Assembly (NCBI GenBank): GCA_020536535.1 | Contig: JAHLWZ010000855.1 | Coordinates: forward strand, 1-64,000 | Direction of reading: 5' to 3' | DNA length: 64,000 bases | DNA from: Pelomyxa schiedti | Lineage: Eukaryota; Evosea; Pelobiontida; Pelomyxidae | Part shown: piece after piece, positions 36,191 through 46,498 of the stretch | Numbering within the stretch: the first letter of the stretch is position 1 | Layout of the letters: every line of letters begins with the position of its first letter | Position numbers and translations under genes: made by a program | Notes under the pieces: model-generated | Database searches by the model: none | Seen by the model: only the letters and a program-made list of their open reading frames with translations | What the model was told of the DNA's origin: nothing

Positions 36191-36656
36191 TTGATACTTG
36201 GGTTTGGATTAAATAATCAAGAGACCAGAACGTGTCATCTGCCGGTTTCCACTACAGTGCCGTCTGCCCTCCCTTTTGGCCCTGGATGCAATAAAGATCT
36301 TTCACTCACCCTTCATTGTGATATCTCACCGGTAGCTCCACCACAAGTGACTGTTAGTTGTTCCCTCTTACATCATACCTTCATGCATGAATTGAGAAAT
36401 GCTTCTCATGCTCTTGTTTCAACTCACTCAGCTTTTATGCATTTTGGGAACCCTCCCGAACGGTGTCCCAAGTTGGTGGCAAAGAAACAAGGAACCGTGA
36501 TTATTGACTAATCAGTGTGTTGTTGCGGTAAATGAAGGTGCCCGGGTGGGGAAGCGGATCATTATGGGAGGTGATGAGTCAGAGTGGGATGCGTGTGTGC
36601 ATATCAGATGGGAATCACCAGGAAAGCAAACCCGGTTGACGTTTGTTGGAATATAA
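36191..36656 (+). CDS. unrecognised protein, partial exon model
   Basis: A frame with coding character runs from about 36191 (SALPFGPGCNKDLSLTLHC, then PPQVTVSCSLLHHTFMHEL). After a probable 40-bp intron starting GTGGCA it continues as CVVAVNEGARVGKRIIMGG, then SEWDACVHIRWESPGKQTR, with a stop at 36656. The alternation of hydrophobic residues suggests a beta-sandwich. The start is uncertain: no upstream ATG joins cleanly, and the first in-frame ATG is at 36384. It may be the 5' part of the Pro/Thr-rich + exons that follow. Confidence 0.45.
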
Positions 36657-36911
36657 TCTCCGGATCTCAGGCAAATAGAGGTAAAGGCAAATCTCTGTGG
36701 TTGTATGTGAGTTTTAACAGACAGCAATCAAGTGCATTGTGGTTTTTGTACTGATTTACAATGTAACAATATTTAGAAACAAAAAGCATGTAACCTTTGG
36801 GAAATTTATATTTGCGTATCTACGTCAATCACGTTAAGTTTATTGGAAATGCTGCTTATGGAAAACAAATCATCAACTTAGAGAGGTGGTGTTTGTGAGA
36901 GATAGCTGAGA

Positions 36912-37693
36912 CAATACAGGTAGAAGGCTACGTCTATCCGCACTCAAACTCAGTACTGACACCGTGAGCTGTGCGTCACCGTCGTCACCACCAGGTACAC
37001 CAGCACAGATTCCACCAACACAGGTTGTTGTTCCTGCTTCTGCGGCAGGTTCGGCTACAAAAACCAACAACAGCTTGCTGCCTTCACCACCACAGTCACC
37101 GGTTGGGTTGGTTCATCCAGGAACGAGCACAACGCCGTCGCTTGTTCCTACAGCGATCACCACACCCAGTGTCGGTGCACGTTCTACTACTGGCAGCCTA
37201 TTTACAACACCACCAACCTTTCCCAAGCCGATGTCGGCACTTACGGCAGATCTCAAAATTGGTGGTTTCCGAAAGCCTTTGACCCCTGCAAGAACAAGCG
37301 TGACTGCAGCTACGCAACCGCAGCAACAAATACCTTCCTCAAGCACTCCTTTGGTGGCATCAACAACACCAACCCCAGCCCCAAAATCGCAAACACCAAT
37401 CTCGGTGGTTGGCAACCAAGTCCCGTATTTCCGCCAAACAACTCCTCCCAATACCACCACAATTCCCAAGATCCCAACAACGCCGATAAGTCGATGGCCT
37501 GCTGGACCAAGGCATGCTCTGTGGCGGCAGAAGCCTTCCCCGAGGATAACACCACGGCCAACAATTTACCCGGTAAACACCTCATCTCCCCTTCACTTCT
37601 TGTTACACTAACATGAATATTCAGACTGACAAATCGACTCCTGAGCGTCCTGCCGATGCCGATGCCGATGCCGGTGCTCGCTCCGACAACTGA
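36912..37693 (+). CDS. Pro/Thr/Ser-rich + exons, unrecognised
   Basis: An open frame from 36912 to 37572 encodes Pro/Thr/Ser-rich sequence with an ordered island (MSALTADLKIGGFRKPLTP) and a basic piece (RWPAGPRHALWRQKPSPR). The donor GTAAAC at 37573 and an acceptor at 37621-37624 add a last exon (TDKSTPERPADADADAG) ending at 37693. There is no ATG near the 5' end, so an upstream exon is needed; the preceding + exons at 36.2-36.66 kb are candidates. About 255 bp between the two blocks (36657-36911) holds another short open stretch but no clear exon. Confidence 0.5.
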
Positions 37694-37698
37694 AATTC

Positions 37699-39060
37699 TC
37701 AGTGTTCTTGTCCCGGGGCTATTGTGAGTGGGAGACTTGCATTGTTGTACTCTACCTGTAGAGCACTTATGGAGCCACATTCACTCGCGCTGGGCTGTCT
37801 TGGCTGGTCACTCTCCGCCCCAAGCCCACTGGGGTGGTCGGCCAGTGGGAACCCAGGGTTGCGGGATTGGAGCCGAAGGTCCACTCGGTTCCCTTCCTGC
37901 ACCCTGGTGCTTCCCGGTTGCCGACTCGTCTGGGTGGGCATTGGGCCCCAAGATGGGCCGGGCACCACTACACCATCGTAGTTCTTACATTTGCTTTCTG
38001 TATGTTGAGATATTCTGTGCGGAGTGAGGGCAACTAGCTTACAGGTGGAGGACAAGTGAGGAGTATGGTCTTGTGGCAAGGTCTTTTGATGCTGGTTCTT
38101 TGACTTATGGAGAGTAGAAGTGTCTAGAAGAGCAAGTTGTTGCAAACTACTGGAGAGATATTTAAGAGTGGAAGGAAATGGTAAGGGAACGCACATTGGG
38201 CAAGAGTTTTGATGTAATTAGTAGTTTGAAGCTGTATCTCTTGCAAAAGTTCTAGGAGAGAACTCCCCTGTCATATGATATGGGTTGGAATTTGCAGTTG
38301 CTTTGTATAAAGGGGTGCACCTTTTCGTAAGTACGGAGGCAGTTTTTGAACTGTCAAGTTGTTCATTGTACACCCGAATAAACCACAGATGCTTCTTGGT
38401 GTATTGCTTTGCACGAGACTCTGTGGACTTCCAAAGGATTTTGGATTCGTACGCTTTACGGAGGTTAGAATAAAAAACCTCACCACATAATCATGCCGCC
38501 GCAACTTTCAATACCAACACTTTATCTTACGACTGTGGGCCTTGGTATAACAATAAAAGTATTGAGGGAGTCAGAATAACCTTCAAATCAAAATAAGAAG
38601 GAAAATTAATGGCATAGGTAATTTCCTGTGCATTATGTTTTTATTGTGAAGTTCGAGGAGACCACTTGCTATATCGGTATGGTTTATTGATAAAGACCTA
38701 GTAAATTCGACTGTCGCACCAAGTTGTTCCACGAAAATCTAGCCTCGTTCTCACATACCGACCTCTTTTCTTTATGTAGGTTTCTATCTCATCATTGTTG
38801 CAGCACTCAAGAACAAGATATAAAGTGTTGCACTCAGGTGACTAATCATACAGTGAGTAGTAGATGCTAAGTGGCGGCATGTCTGTATGGCGGCATAAAT
38901 ATGGTTTCGTGCTAGTGTAACAACGTCTCTGTGATGCACAGACATGACGACTTGAACTTCTACAGTCCACAACTTGTGTTACAGAAGGTGAACTGAGCAG
39001 TATGTGCAATTTATGTGAGCAAATGTGGTGCCAGGGCACTACTGTCAAAACCTGTCACTT
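37699..39060 (-). pseudogene. kinase-like sequence with broken frame
   Basis: On the - strand a kinase-like core is recognisable: DMPPLSIYYSLYD, an in-frame TAG at 38849-38851, then SPECNTLYLVLECC and NDEIETYIKKR. After a probable intron comes FTRSLSINHTDIASG, then LLELHNKNIMHRKL. The stop interrupts what should be continuous sequence, and no usable intron spans it. The catalytic-loop Asp (HRD) is Lys. No DFG motif is visible further on, although other open stretches (LRKAYESKILWKSTESR, then KHLWFIRVYNEQLDSS) follow to about 38300. The most likely reading is a decayed or highly divergent ULK/CAMK-like kinase. The lower end is arbitrary, and a sequencing error at the stop cannot be excluded. 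Confidence 0.5.
37730..37980. other. GC-rich island with a hairpin
   Basis: This stretch is clearly richer in G and C than its flanks. It holds an 8-bp inverted repeat, CCCACTGG at 37825-37832 and CCAGTGGG at 37842-37849, with a 9-base loop. Both strands are open for long distances. No tRNA-like or rRNA-like fold is evident to me, and its origin is unknown. Confidence 0.5.
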
Positions 39061-39158
39061 TTTTCCCACTTCGTGGCGGCAAGCCAATTTATGTATTGCC
39101 ACTCCAACAGCAACCTCGGTTCTCAGAAAGAAGGAAAAACAAAAGAAAATTTGTTTGT

Positions 39159-40567
39159 TCAGGGCTTTTGGCGGAAATACATATTGAGGCCTACTTGCAC
39201 AACAATGAGTGCCACGAGGCACAATAACGCAATGGGTACAAGCTGCGTGACACGACCGGAACGCGGGATGTTTCTGGTGGGTGTTGGAGTTGTTGTGTTT
39301 GCAATTGCGGGCAGTGATGAAGCTGCTGGAGCTTGGTGTGCTTCAAGGTGAGAGGGAACTGTTGAGCAAAGGTTAGTTGGTGAATTTGTACAGAAGGAGA
39401 GAGTACCGGACAGCTGAGTAGTGGAAGGTAGTAAGGAAACAGTGGCCGGGAGAGTTTTGAGGGGATTGTCTGAAACTGAATTTTGTTTTGTTGTTTATTG
39501 CTTGGTTAATTAAGTGTGGACTGAAGTGCAGCAATACTGTTTAATCTAGTAAGAGTAGTTAGCTTAAAAATCGATTCTGGCACAGTCGTTAACTGGTTCC
39601 CACTCACTGATATAAATTAATAGCGTGGTTGAGATGAGGAAATTTGTACGCCAAAGTTTTTGGAGCTTGGGAAGTTTTCCAAGCTCTTCCGTGACATGGT
39701 TGAGCTTGTTTTTTTTGACTTGGCAAAATTAAACACTCAGACCTAAAAAGGATTACACACCACCAAGTTCTTTAAGACTTGTTAGACAACCAAAGCCACC
39801 CGGTAATGTTGTTAGTTGGTTTGCAGACACTATTTCGTATTGAAAAGAGGAAGTTTGTTTGTTATTATACATACTGAACAGGAGCTCCAAGTTTGTCAAC
39901 TTGTAAAAGGAGGTTGGGAGTGCTTTTAAACAGTTGTGGCCAACTGAAAATTGATCAAAGGGATAGGGAAAAATAGGAGGATCACAAACGATACAAGGCT
40001 TTTAAAGCAGTAAGATTTCCGAAGTTGGCTGGAAGAGACACAATCTTGTTGCGGTGCACTGCAGGACCATTAGGTTACTTACTGGAAAACGGGAAATGCC
40101 ACCAGTTAGAACAGAAAGTTGGGTCAGAGAACAGAGGGCGTCTGGAAGACAACTCAAATCATTGAGAAGAACTAAGAACTGGGTCAAGAATTGAGTGCAA
40201 TTGATTCACTCTCACGTTGTAAGTGAGTCAAATTTGTAAGTCTGCCAATACCCTCAGGGATAGAGGTCAACTTGTTTCTCCCCACTTTTTTGTGTGTTTG
40301 TCAGATTAGGAGAAGTTGTTGTGTTGAGAGTGTATCCCCGACATTGCAAATTTGTCAATTTCTCAAGGTTCCACACATCTTTTGGAACTTCGTGCAAGTC
40401 ATTTTTGCTCACTGAACGAGGATGAGTCGTCAATTGAACGATACAAAGCACGCGAAAAGGCGAAGCGAAAACCGTGACACACAGCTAAGAGCTGTTATTG
40501 ATCGAGAACGTAGTGCCGCGGCACCCCCAGCGCTCAATAACTTCCCGTCACTAAGATCCACCAACAT
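39159..40567 (-). CDS. leucine-rich-repeat protein with C-terminal membrane helix
   Basis: It starts at 40567 (MLVDLSDGKLLSAGGAAAL). One repeat per short exon follows: ITALSLSKNDLHEVPKDVW, then NLEKLTNL, NKLTSIPEGIGRLTNLTHL, LNDLSCLPDALCSLTQLSV, RNKIVSLPANFGNLTALK, HNCLKALPTSFYKLTNLEL, ANQLTTLPGGFGCLTSLKE and KNQLNHVTEELGKLPKLQK, each about 23 residues with the LxxLPxxFxxLxxL consensus. After the repeats comes a Pro/Thr stretch and a membrane helix (LVPIALLCLVALIVVQVGL), ending FRQKP. No signal peptide is seen, so the repeats may face the cytosol, unlike classic receptors. The introns fall at nearly the same place in each repeat. The start faces a + gene 111 bp away. Confidence 0.8.
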
Positions 40568-40678
40568 ATCCGGGTACCACTTCGGCTTGGGGGAAAAAAA
40601 AGTGTGATCAGATAGAACAAGTGGTTGTACTTTTTCGTGAAGCATCAGAAGTTTGGTTTGATTTGACAAAAACAAAGA

Positions 40679-41937
40679 ATGTCGAACAGTGGGGAAGCCG
40701 CGCCGTTGTTGGCCAACGAGGAGCCACCCACAAGTGCGTCCTCGGGGATAGGCGGATCGTACGACATCAATTACAGCGGCGGCGCGACTCCCCTGACTCG
40801 CCGCAAGTCGTCGGCCCGAGACGCAACTGCAACCGCGACCAGCACCGCGGCGGCCCCCGACGTGTACGACGGCGACGACTCGACCCGCGCCGCGTCCGCC
40901 TCGGCAGCAGCGACGTCGTACTCGAGCGGCGGCGCCGAGGACGACGTCGTGGCGGGGGGCTACAGCAGCGGCTCCCCGCGGGTATCGGGCCGCGACGCCT
41001 ACGGCGAGGAGGAGGAGGCCGGCGGGAGAGGGGCCCCGCCGTCGTCGTCGGCTGCGGCGTCCCTCGCGTACGCGGCGACGTCGAGCGGGAGGCTCAGGAT
41101 GGTCGGCGAGATGGTGTTCACGTCGCTGGTGTTCGCCGTCTGCGGCGCGATTCTGATCGCTTGCTGCGCCTATTCTTTCGCGCAGAGCACCATTTGGTAC
41201 TGGTACAAATTGGACACAGGAGAGGGTTTGTTTGATTTCAACTACCTCGATTTTTGGCTTTTTTGTGTTGTTGTTGCTGTTGCTGGTGTCATTTTCGGGG
41301 ATGTTTGTTTCTTTTTTTTTTTTTTTTCTTTTTGTTGTGTTGGGTACTGTGGAATTCACACCATAAAAGCCAATGTATATGAGACATATGACAGCGTCCA
41401 GCAGTGGCAACCTTTGGCTGATTTGTATTTCCAAACCAGGTGCCTTATGGCTTCTGGCGTTGCAATCGAAGTGTTTGTGTGCGTCGGAGTCATTTTAACC
41501 CAGTGCCTCAGAAGATTTAGATGGCTATAGTATGGTTCTCTCCTTCCATTATACTAATTCCCATATCCGTACTGCCAATTTCTTTATTCCCAACGTTATT
41601 CCTTAAAGTTTTGTGTGGATGTTCTGCAGTTTTGCTGGTGTTGCACTACTTATTGCTGCTGCTTATGTATTCCTTGCCTATCACCCTTCAGCAATGACAG
41701 ATGCTGGAATATGTGTTGCCAAAGCGTCTAGTGCTTGTACTTCGTTTTACGGGGATTTAATTGGATCCGGTGATACTGCCAACGAAGCAAGTTGGCATCC
41801 CAGTGTGTTGCCGCTATTTTCATGTTTGAGGGTTAACAGAATGCATAGAAACTGGTTGGATGATGACAACACTTGCTTGGCCTGTAGCTTTAATTGTTCT
41901 GATCGAAACGATATGGGCTCGGGCTTCCCCCCATTGA
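40679..41937 (+). CDS. four-helix (tetraspan) membrane protein
   Basis: It starts at 40679 (MSNSGEAAPLLANEE). The N-terminal 140 residues are Ala/Ser/Gly-rich and acidic, and that stretch is much more GC-rich than the rest. Helix 1 is MVFTSLVFAVCGAILIACC. An intron (about 41223-41369, with long T-runs) follows, then VYETYDSVQQWQPLADLYF, helix 2 (ASGVAIEVFVCVGVILTQC), an intron, helix 3 (SFAGVALLIAAAYVFLA), a loop with cysteines, an intron (about 41801-41837), and helix 4 (TTLAWPVALIVLIETIW), ending ARASPH. The topology resembles tetraspanins, but the CCG motif is absent. The LL in APLLANEE may be a sorting signal. Confidence 0.78.
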
Positions 41938-42182
41938 AGCCCCCACGCTGATAGTATTGTGTAATAGTAAAATAAAATTCCTCTGTTCATTGAACACAAG
42001 TTTATTCACAAGCCAGAACAAGTTTTTCCCAAACACCGTTGGCGTGGGACAGTTGGCCGGCAAAGGTAAGACCAGATGGAATCAATTTGGGGAAGGGGTA
42101 TTATGTACAAAGAGCTGTTTCTTCCGCATGTGGGGTGGTGAGACAAGGCATACAACCAATGCAGCTGTTTCTTCATGAAAGC

Positions 42183-43684
42183 CTAGTGGGTATTAAGTTT
42201 GTAAAAGAGCGTTTCTGTAGGATTTACCTGGAGAGGTTCTATGTATTCCAGAGCGGTAGCTAACCCAGGTCTTTCATCGGGGCGCGGTATTGCCCCTTTG
42301 TCCAAGAGGAATTGAGCAACCAGTACCGACTCTTGCGGGCGGCATTTTCTGTGTGTATTGAGGCCAGGCATGGACCAGAACAAAGCTTGGGATAGTGCTG
42401 TTTTGCTTACTGGTTTTGTATGTTCATTCAAGTCGGCTCCGTTGCTTAATAGATAGAGGACTCTCTCAACGGAACCCAACATCACAGCCGAAGCCAGGGG
42501 TGTAATGCACTCCGTTTTGGAAAATTTCCACAAGGCTGGTGTGCCCACGACATCAGGCCTTGCTTTAAGAAGAGCTTGAATAAGCTTTTCTGATTGAGTG
42601 ATGCTTGAACAGCACAAATGCACAAGTGCTTGTGGTGCCCAATCAGAGTTCTTCTTGTCAGCTTTTGACCATTGAGCACCACATTCAAGAAGTGCAATGG
42701 CAGAATCACCTTTTTCCAGAAGAATTGCAACAAGAAGGGGATGAAGAGAAGCTCGAGATGGAATCCAATCAACACCCCAACAAGGGTGTGATTCAGGAGT
42801 ATTTACAGATACTCCTGCTTTAGAGAGTGCCACTATGACGTCGGGATTATTTACTACAACAGCTTCCATTAAGAGTCTAGTATTGGGAGCGACAACTTTG
42901 AAAGAGAGTAAAGTGAGTAGTGCTGCGGATCCTGTTGTATGGACAGCAAGGCGCAATTCCTCCTCTGATATTTTCGCACCAGCTTTGTACAAAGTGCGCA
43001 AGCAGTCAACATTTTTGTAGCTGTGATGAATTGCCTTTCTCCCTAATCTATCAGAGTATGCATTTGGAGAGACTCCACTTTGTAAGAGAATCTAAAGTGA
43101 TTCTTTGTTTGTGACGTTTGCTTCTGCTATCTTTGTATACCTTGACGCATTTTTTATTGCCCTTGGTTAGAGCTTCAAATAAGGCATCTTGTAGCATTTG
43201 TTTTTGGCCCCGACAATATCCAACAAGCAAATGGAAAATGGTGTCCCGTACCTGATTTTATGGTAGCTGAAAGGGGAGGAAATGATAGAAGTTCACCTCA
43301 GTTTGGGGCTGCTTAATGCAGTCCTCCAAGAAGGTAGTTGAGTACCCCCTTCTCACAGTTGCACCTGCAGCTATCAAAGTCTCTACCATCTTCACAGATT
43401 TCGTGCGCACTGCAATTGTCCAAGCTATGTCAGGACACAAATCACCCTTCAGTCTTCACAGTAAATTCAAGGAAATGATAAAGATGACAATACCTGGAGC
43501 AAAGCCATAGAACGAACTGCTCATTTTCCAAAACAGTCGTTTCGTCGTCCGAGAGCCAATAGGTGTTTCTCCAGTTGGCTGCCTCACACAGCAACTGCTC
43601 GAAGTTGAAATGAGCAAAATCCCTCATAGACGCCAACATCTCGTTTGCACGTTCTTCTCCCTCCTCATTAAACGCCTTTATCAA
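42183..43684 (-). CDS. ankyrin-repeat protein
   Basis: The frame opens upstream of 43641 (the in-frame ATG near NEMLASMRDFAHFNFEQLL; the exact start is uncertain). Exons then give repeats: PDIAWTIAVRTKSVKMVET, LIAAGATVRRG, YRLGRKAIHHSYKNVDC-type helices, LRTLYKAGAKISEEEL, PNTRLLMEAVVVNNPDVIV, ALSKAGVSVNTPESHP, ASLHPLLVAILLEKGDSAI, CITPLASAVMLGSVERVLY and LLSNGADLNEHTKP, ending KLNTH. The protein consists almost only of ankyrin repeats and needs at least four introns. It would be a scaffold or inhibitor through protein binding; no catalytic part is seen. Confidence 0.8.
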
Positions 43685-43911
43685 CTTCTACGCACCCACA
43701 GTAAGTTCAAGCAAAGATATTGCTTTAGGGGATTAAATCATAAGAAATACAGGAATGGCATCCGGACTTTGATCAGCAGTGAAGTGGATTATTTCGCTCG
43801 TGTTGCCCATGTTGCAAAGGTTAGTTTGTTTTTTGTTTTGTTGAATTCACTCAAAAATTTTCGTAGGTTTTTTCCGGGAAATGACTGTTTGATGACAAAA
43901 ACTCAAACGAA

Positions 43912-45438
43912 ATGGTGAAGGTGGCGGGTGGGTTTGTGTCCAACTCCTCTTCGACTTCGTACTTCCTGATGTGGACTGACACCCCACAGTCCGATGTGCT
44001 AGAGAAAACCAAGCATTGTGTGGCCACGGCCGACGTGGCGGAAGAAATGGACGGGTTTCCTGCTGAATCCCGTGCGGTAAGTGCCGTGTGCTGGCTCATT
44101 GAATCGCGTCGGTGCCCGGTTTCGCTCGTGTTTGTCTGAATGAATCCCCACACTTTTGAGATAGGGATACGTTCCGTGCCGGGTGCATACACCGCAAAAG
44201 GGGAACAGGCGCATGCACCGCAGAGAAGATTCTCAGCCCGCAAGACCGGCTCTTGAATATGTTGTTTGTCACGAATGCATGATCAAGTGTGATGCCTGGA
44301 TTGAAAGTGTGATGCCCTGGGTCAGGACCAGACGCGCCAAAGCTCTTTCAAACTCTGCTTTACCAGTGCTGTGCACCAATCTCAGTTATGGCCACTCACT
44401 CATGTACAGCAACAAGCTACCCCACACGTACCAGTTGAAGCTACTCCAACTCTACCAGTTCTTGGAAAAGAGTTGCTTAGCCTTATATTTAAGTACGTAA
44501 TAACCATTTGGGAGCGGCGGCACTCGCAGGCCTATTACGATTGCGTCAATTCCACTTCATTCGACATTCAGATACTGAGACTGAAACAAGGGCTACCCGA
44601 AGTGGAGCTTAAACCAGAACACTTTCTGCCGATAGAATCACGGTTCCCAAGAAGCAATGAAGAAGTTCTAGCTGCTACCAAAGTGCTGTTCTCTCTATCA
44701 ACCGTCTGCAAAAGGTAACCTCATACGGGATGCACATCACAATCTAACAGTATCCCCAGTTGGAGGGAGGCTTCGTTGGAGGACTCAATCTGGAGGGACA
44801 TGTTGAAGGAGTCTTTTGTGCAGGACTACCTCCCAGGAAGGTTTGTCTTCCTTCTACTGATACCTTAAAACCTAACAGCAACCATTCAAAGGAGTATCTA
44901 CGAACCCGTGAATGGAGTTGATCGCGTGTCAACATGCCGAGAGCTTGGCATTAGGTTCTGCAGACGAATGGTGGCTCAGCAGGCCATTCCACTGCAGAAA
45001 TGGGCACCCAAATACTTCCAAATGGCTCGGCCGCTGTCTTCTACCTGCAAGGACACTGTTCTCAACTTTGTGAAGGGATGCAAAACAGGTACACTCATTA
45101 CAGAGGGACAGTGTGTAATTGGTGGCCGGAATACCTCCCTCGAATATTGGCGCACTCACGCGACTATGCTTGGCCGTTCTTGATCTCTTAAACTTGATCT
45201 CCAAGACTTCGTTTCTTTCTTCAGCTTGAAGAGATCAAAATTCATAAACCGAAGAAGTGAAGATTTTCTCCGCCGTAAGTGGAACATTCTCGGAATGGTT
45301 GTTTACTGCCGGCCTCACGGATTCGGCTTAGTGGCACAGAAACTTTCTGTTTCTGTTGTTCCTCTTTTCTTCGGGCTGAAGCTTCGTTCTGAGATTTTTT
45401 CCTGTGGTGGAAGAAGGAAGTCCTTGTTATCCGAATGA
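43912..45438 (+). CDS. F-box protein with FVSNSSSTS N-terminus
   Basis: Exons 43912-44076, 44165-44286 and 44367-44714 join in phase. The protein starts MVKVAGGFVSNSSSTSYFL, a motif familiar from the N-termini of small bacterial and phage proteins. Cys-containing sequence (GYVPCRVHTPQKGNRR, then EYVVCHECMI) follows. The F-box is TLPVLGKELLSLIFKYV, then VLFSLSTVCKSWREASL and EDSIWRDMLKESF, with a further intron (44715 to about 44760) inside it. F-box proteins bind Skp1 and bring substrates to SCF ubiquitin ligases. The C-terminal exons (44880-45438) are not resolved; one path gives TNGGSAGHSTAEMGTQILPN and later WNILGMVVYCRPHGFG. The gene runs towards the cyclin gene on the same strand. Confidence 0.72.
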
Positions 45439-45515
45439 CTGTTTAAAAAGAACTCAGGTAAAAACCACCAACCGGGCATTTAAGTGTTGGTGAGGTCTGA
45501 TATTTTCATTAGCCA

Positions 45516-46007
45516 ATGGAAAAAGCTGTGGCCGCACACGTTAACTCAGTCCTGAGTCCCATGCCCTTGTCGAATACCACCCTGTCATCATCTACTTTTA
45601 CATCCCGAGTCATCCCCGCCATTGGCATTGAAGCACTTCTACAGAGACTTACGAAGTACTGGGGAGTACCCACAGAGGCCCTCGTCCTTGCCTGTGTACT
45701 ACTCGACAGGGCCTGCGCACCGTCGCCGTCCATCCCATCATCGAGTGCTGGCTACGTCACGGCGCCGTCTTCCGGCCTCGTACTCACTACGAAGACGGTG
45801 CACAAGGCACTGCTCACGGCCGTGCTTGTCGCCACGAAGTACATCGAGGAAAGCTACTCGCGACAAAAAGGCTTCGCGCTGGCCTCTGGCCTGAGGCCTC
45901 AGCAAATGGTCACACTGGAGAAGGAATTCCTCAAGTCCATCTCTTTCTGCCTCTATGTAGATCAGACCACGTGGGACTCCTACGTGCTGCGACTCAACGC
46001 TCTCTGA
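45516..46007 (+). CDS. PHO80/cyclin P-type cyclin, single exon
   Basis: A complete intronless frame of 163 residues starts MEKAVAAHVNSVLSPM. It matches the short PHO80-like cyclins: EALLQRLTKYWGV, then LVLACVLLDRACA, then LTTKTVHKALLTAVLVATK and a FALASGL loop, and MVTLEKEFLKSISFCLYV, ending VLRLNAL. In the family these bind PCL/PHO85-type CDKs or CDK5/14-like kinases and link nutrient status or shape to the cell cycle. A Ser/Pro insert lies between helices 2 and 3. The absence of introns stands out among its neighbours. Confidence 0.88.
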   Translation: MEKAVAAHVNSVLSPMPLSNTTLSSSTFTSRVIPAIGIEALLQRLTKYWGVPTEALVLACVLLDRACAPSPSIPSSSAGYVTAPSSGLVLTTKTVHKALLTAVLVATKYIEESYSRQKGFALASGLRPQQMVTLEKEFLKSISFCLYVDQTTWDSYVLRLNAL

Positions 46008-46498
46008 ATCTGTAAACTTTTTTTTTGTACATTTCTGTGAATCAACAGCAAAAAGAAAAAAAAAATACAAGGGTCGCAGCTGACACCTACGACACCTTAA
46101 CATCCCATTCTCATGTGACGCCCCTGCAAAATAATTTCTCTCCTGAAATTTTGGAAGTTTGTTTTTCACTTCAGGCTGTTTGTTTGCTGCAGCCTCGTTC
46201 GTACATAGCATTCCCGTGGAACAATGACTTTCACTATCGAATGGAACAGGCCATTAATTTCTTTGTTTTTTGCAGTACAGTATGCCTTCGTACGAGATAT
46301 CATTGCCTAACACGCAGTTCAGCTTCACGTGGTTCACTTAGTATCTGGTTGTCACACCGAGCAAACTCGCATAAGATTTCATAAAAGAAACAAAAAACCT
46401 CGCTACAACAACGTGTGTGCCAAAGTTTTTTTTGGTTTTTGCCCGACGCGGCGCTGAGATCTCGACAAGAAAAGAAAAAAACCTTCGTAAGGTGTTCG
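46008..46498. other. intergenic region (491 bp)
   Basis: This lies between two + genes. It has A- and T-runs but no clear exon, RNA gene or repeat. An in-frame upstream extension of the next gene exists from 46415 but starts without a convincing leader. Confidence 0.5.

Noticed and set aside
40430-41434. A 334-residue - strand frame rich in Arg and Gly
   Set aside because: It spans the divergent promoter and the complement of the GC-rich first exon of the tetraspan gene; only its lower end is the LRR gene.
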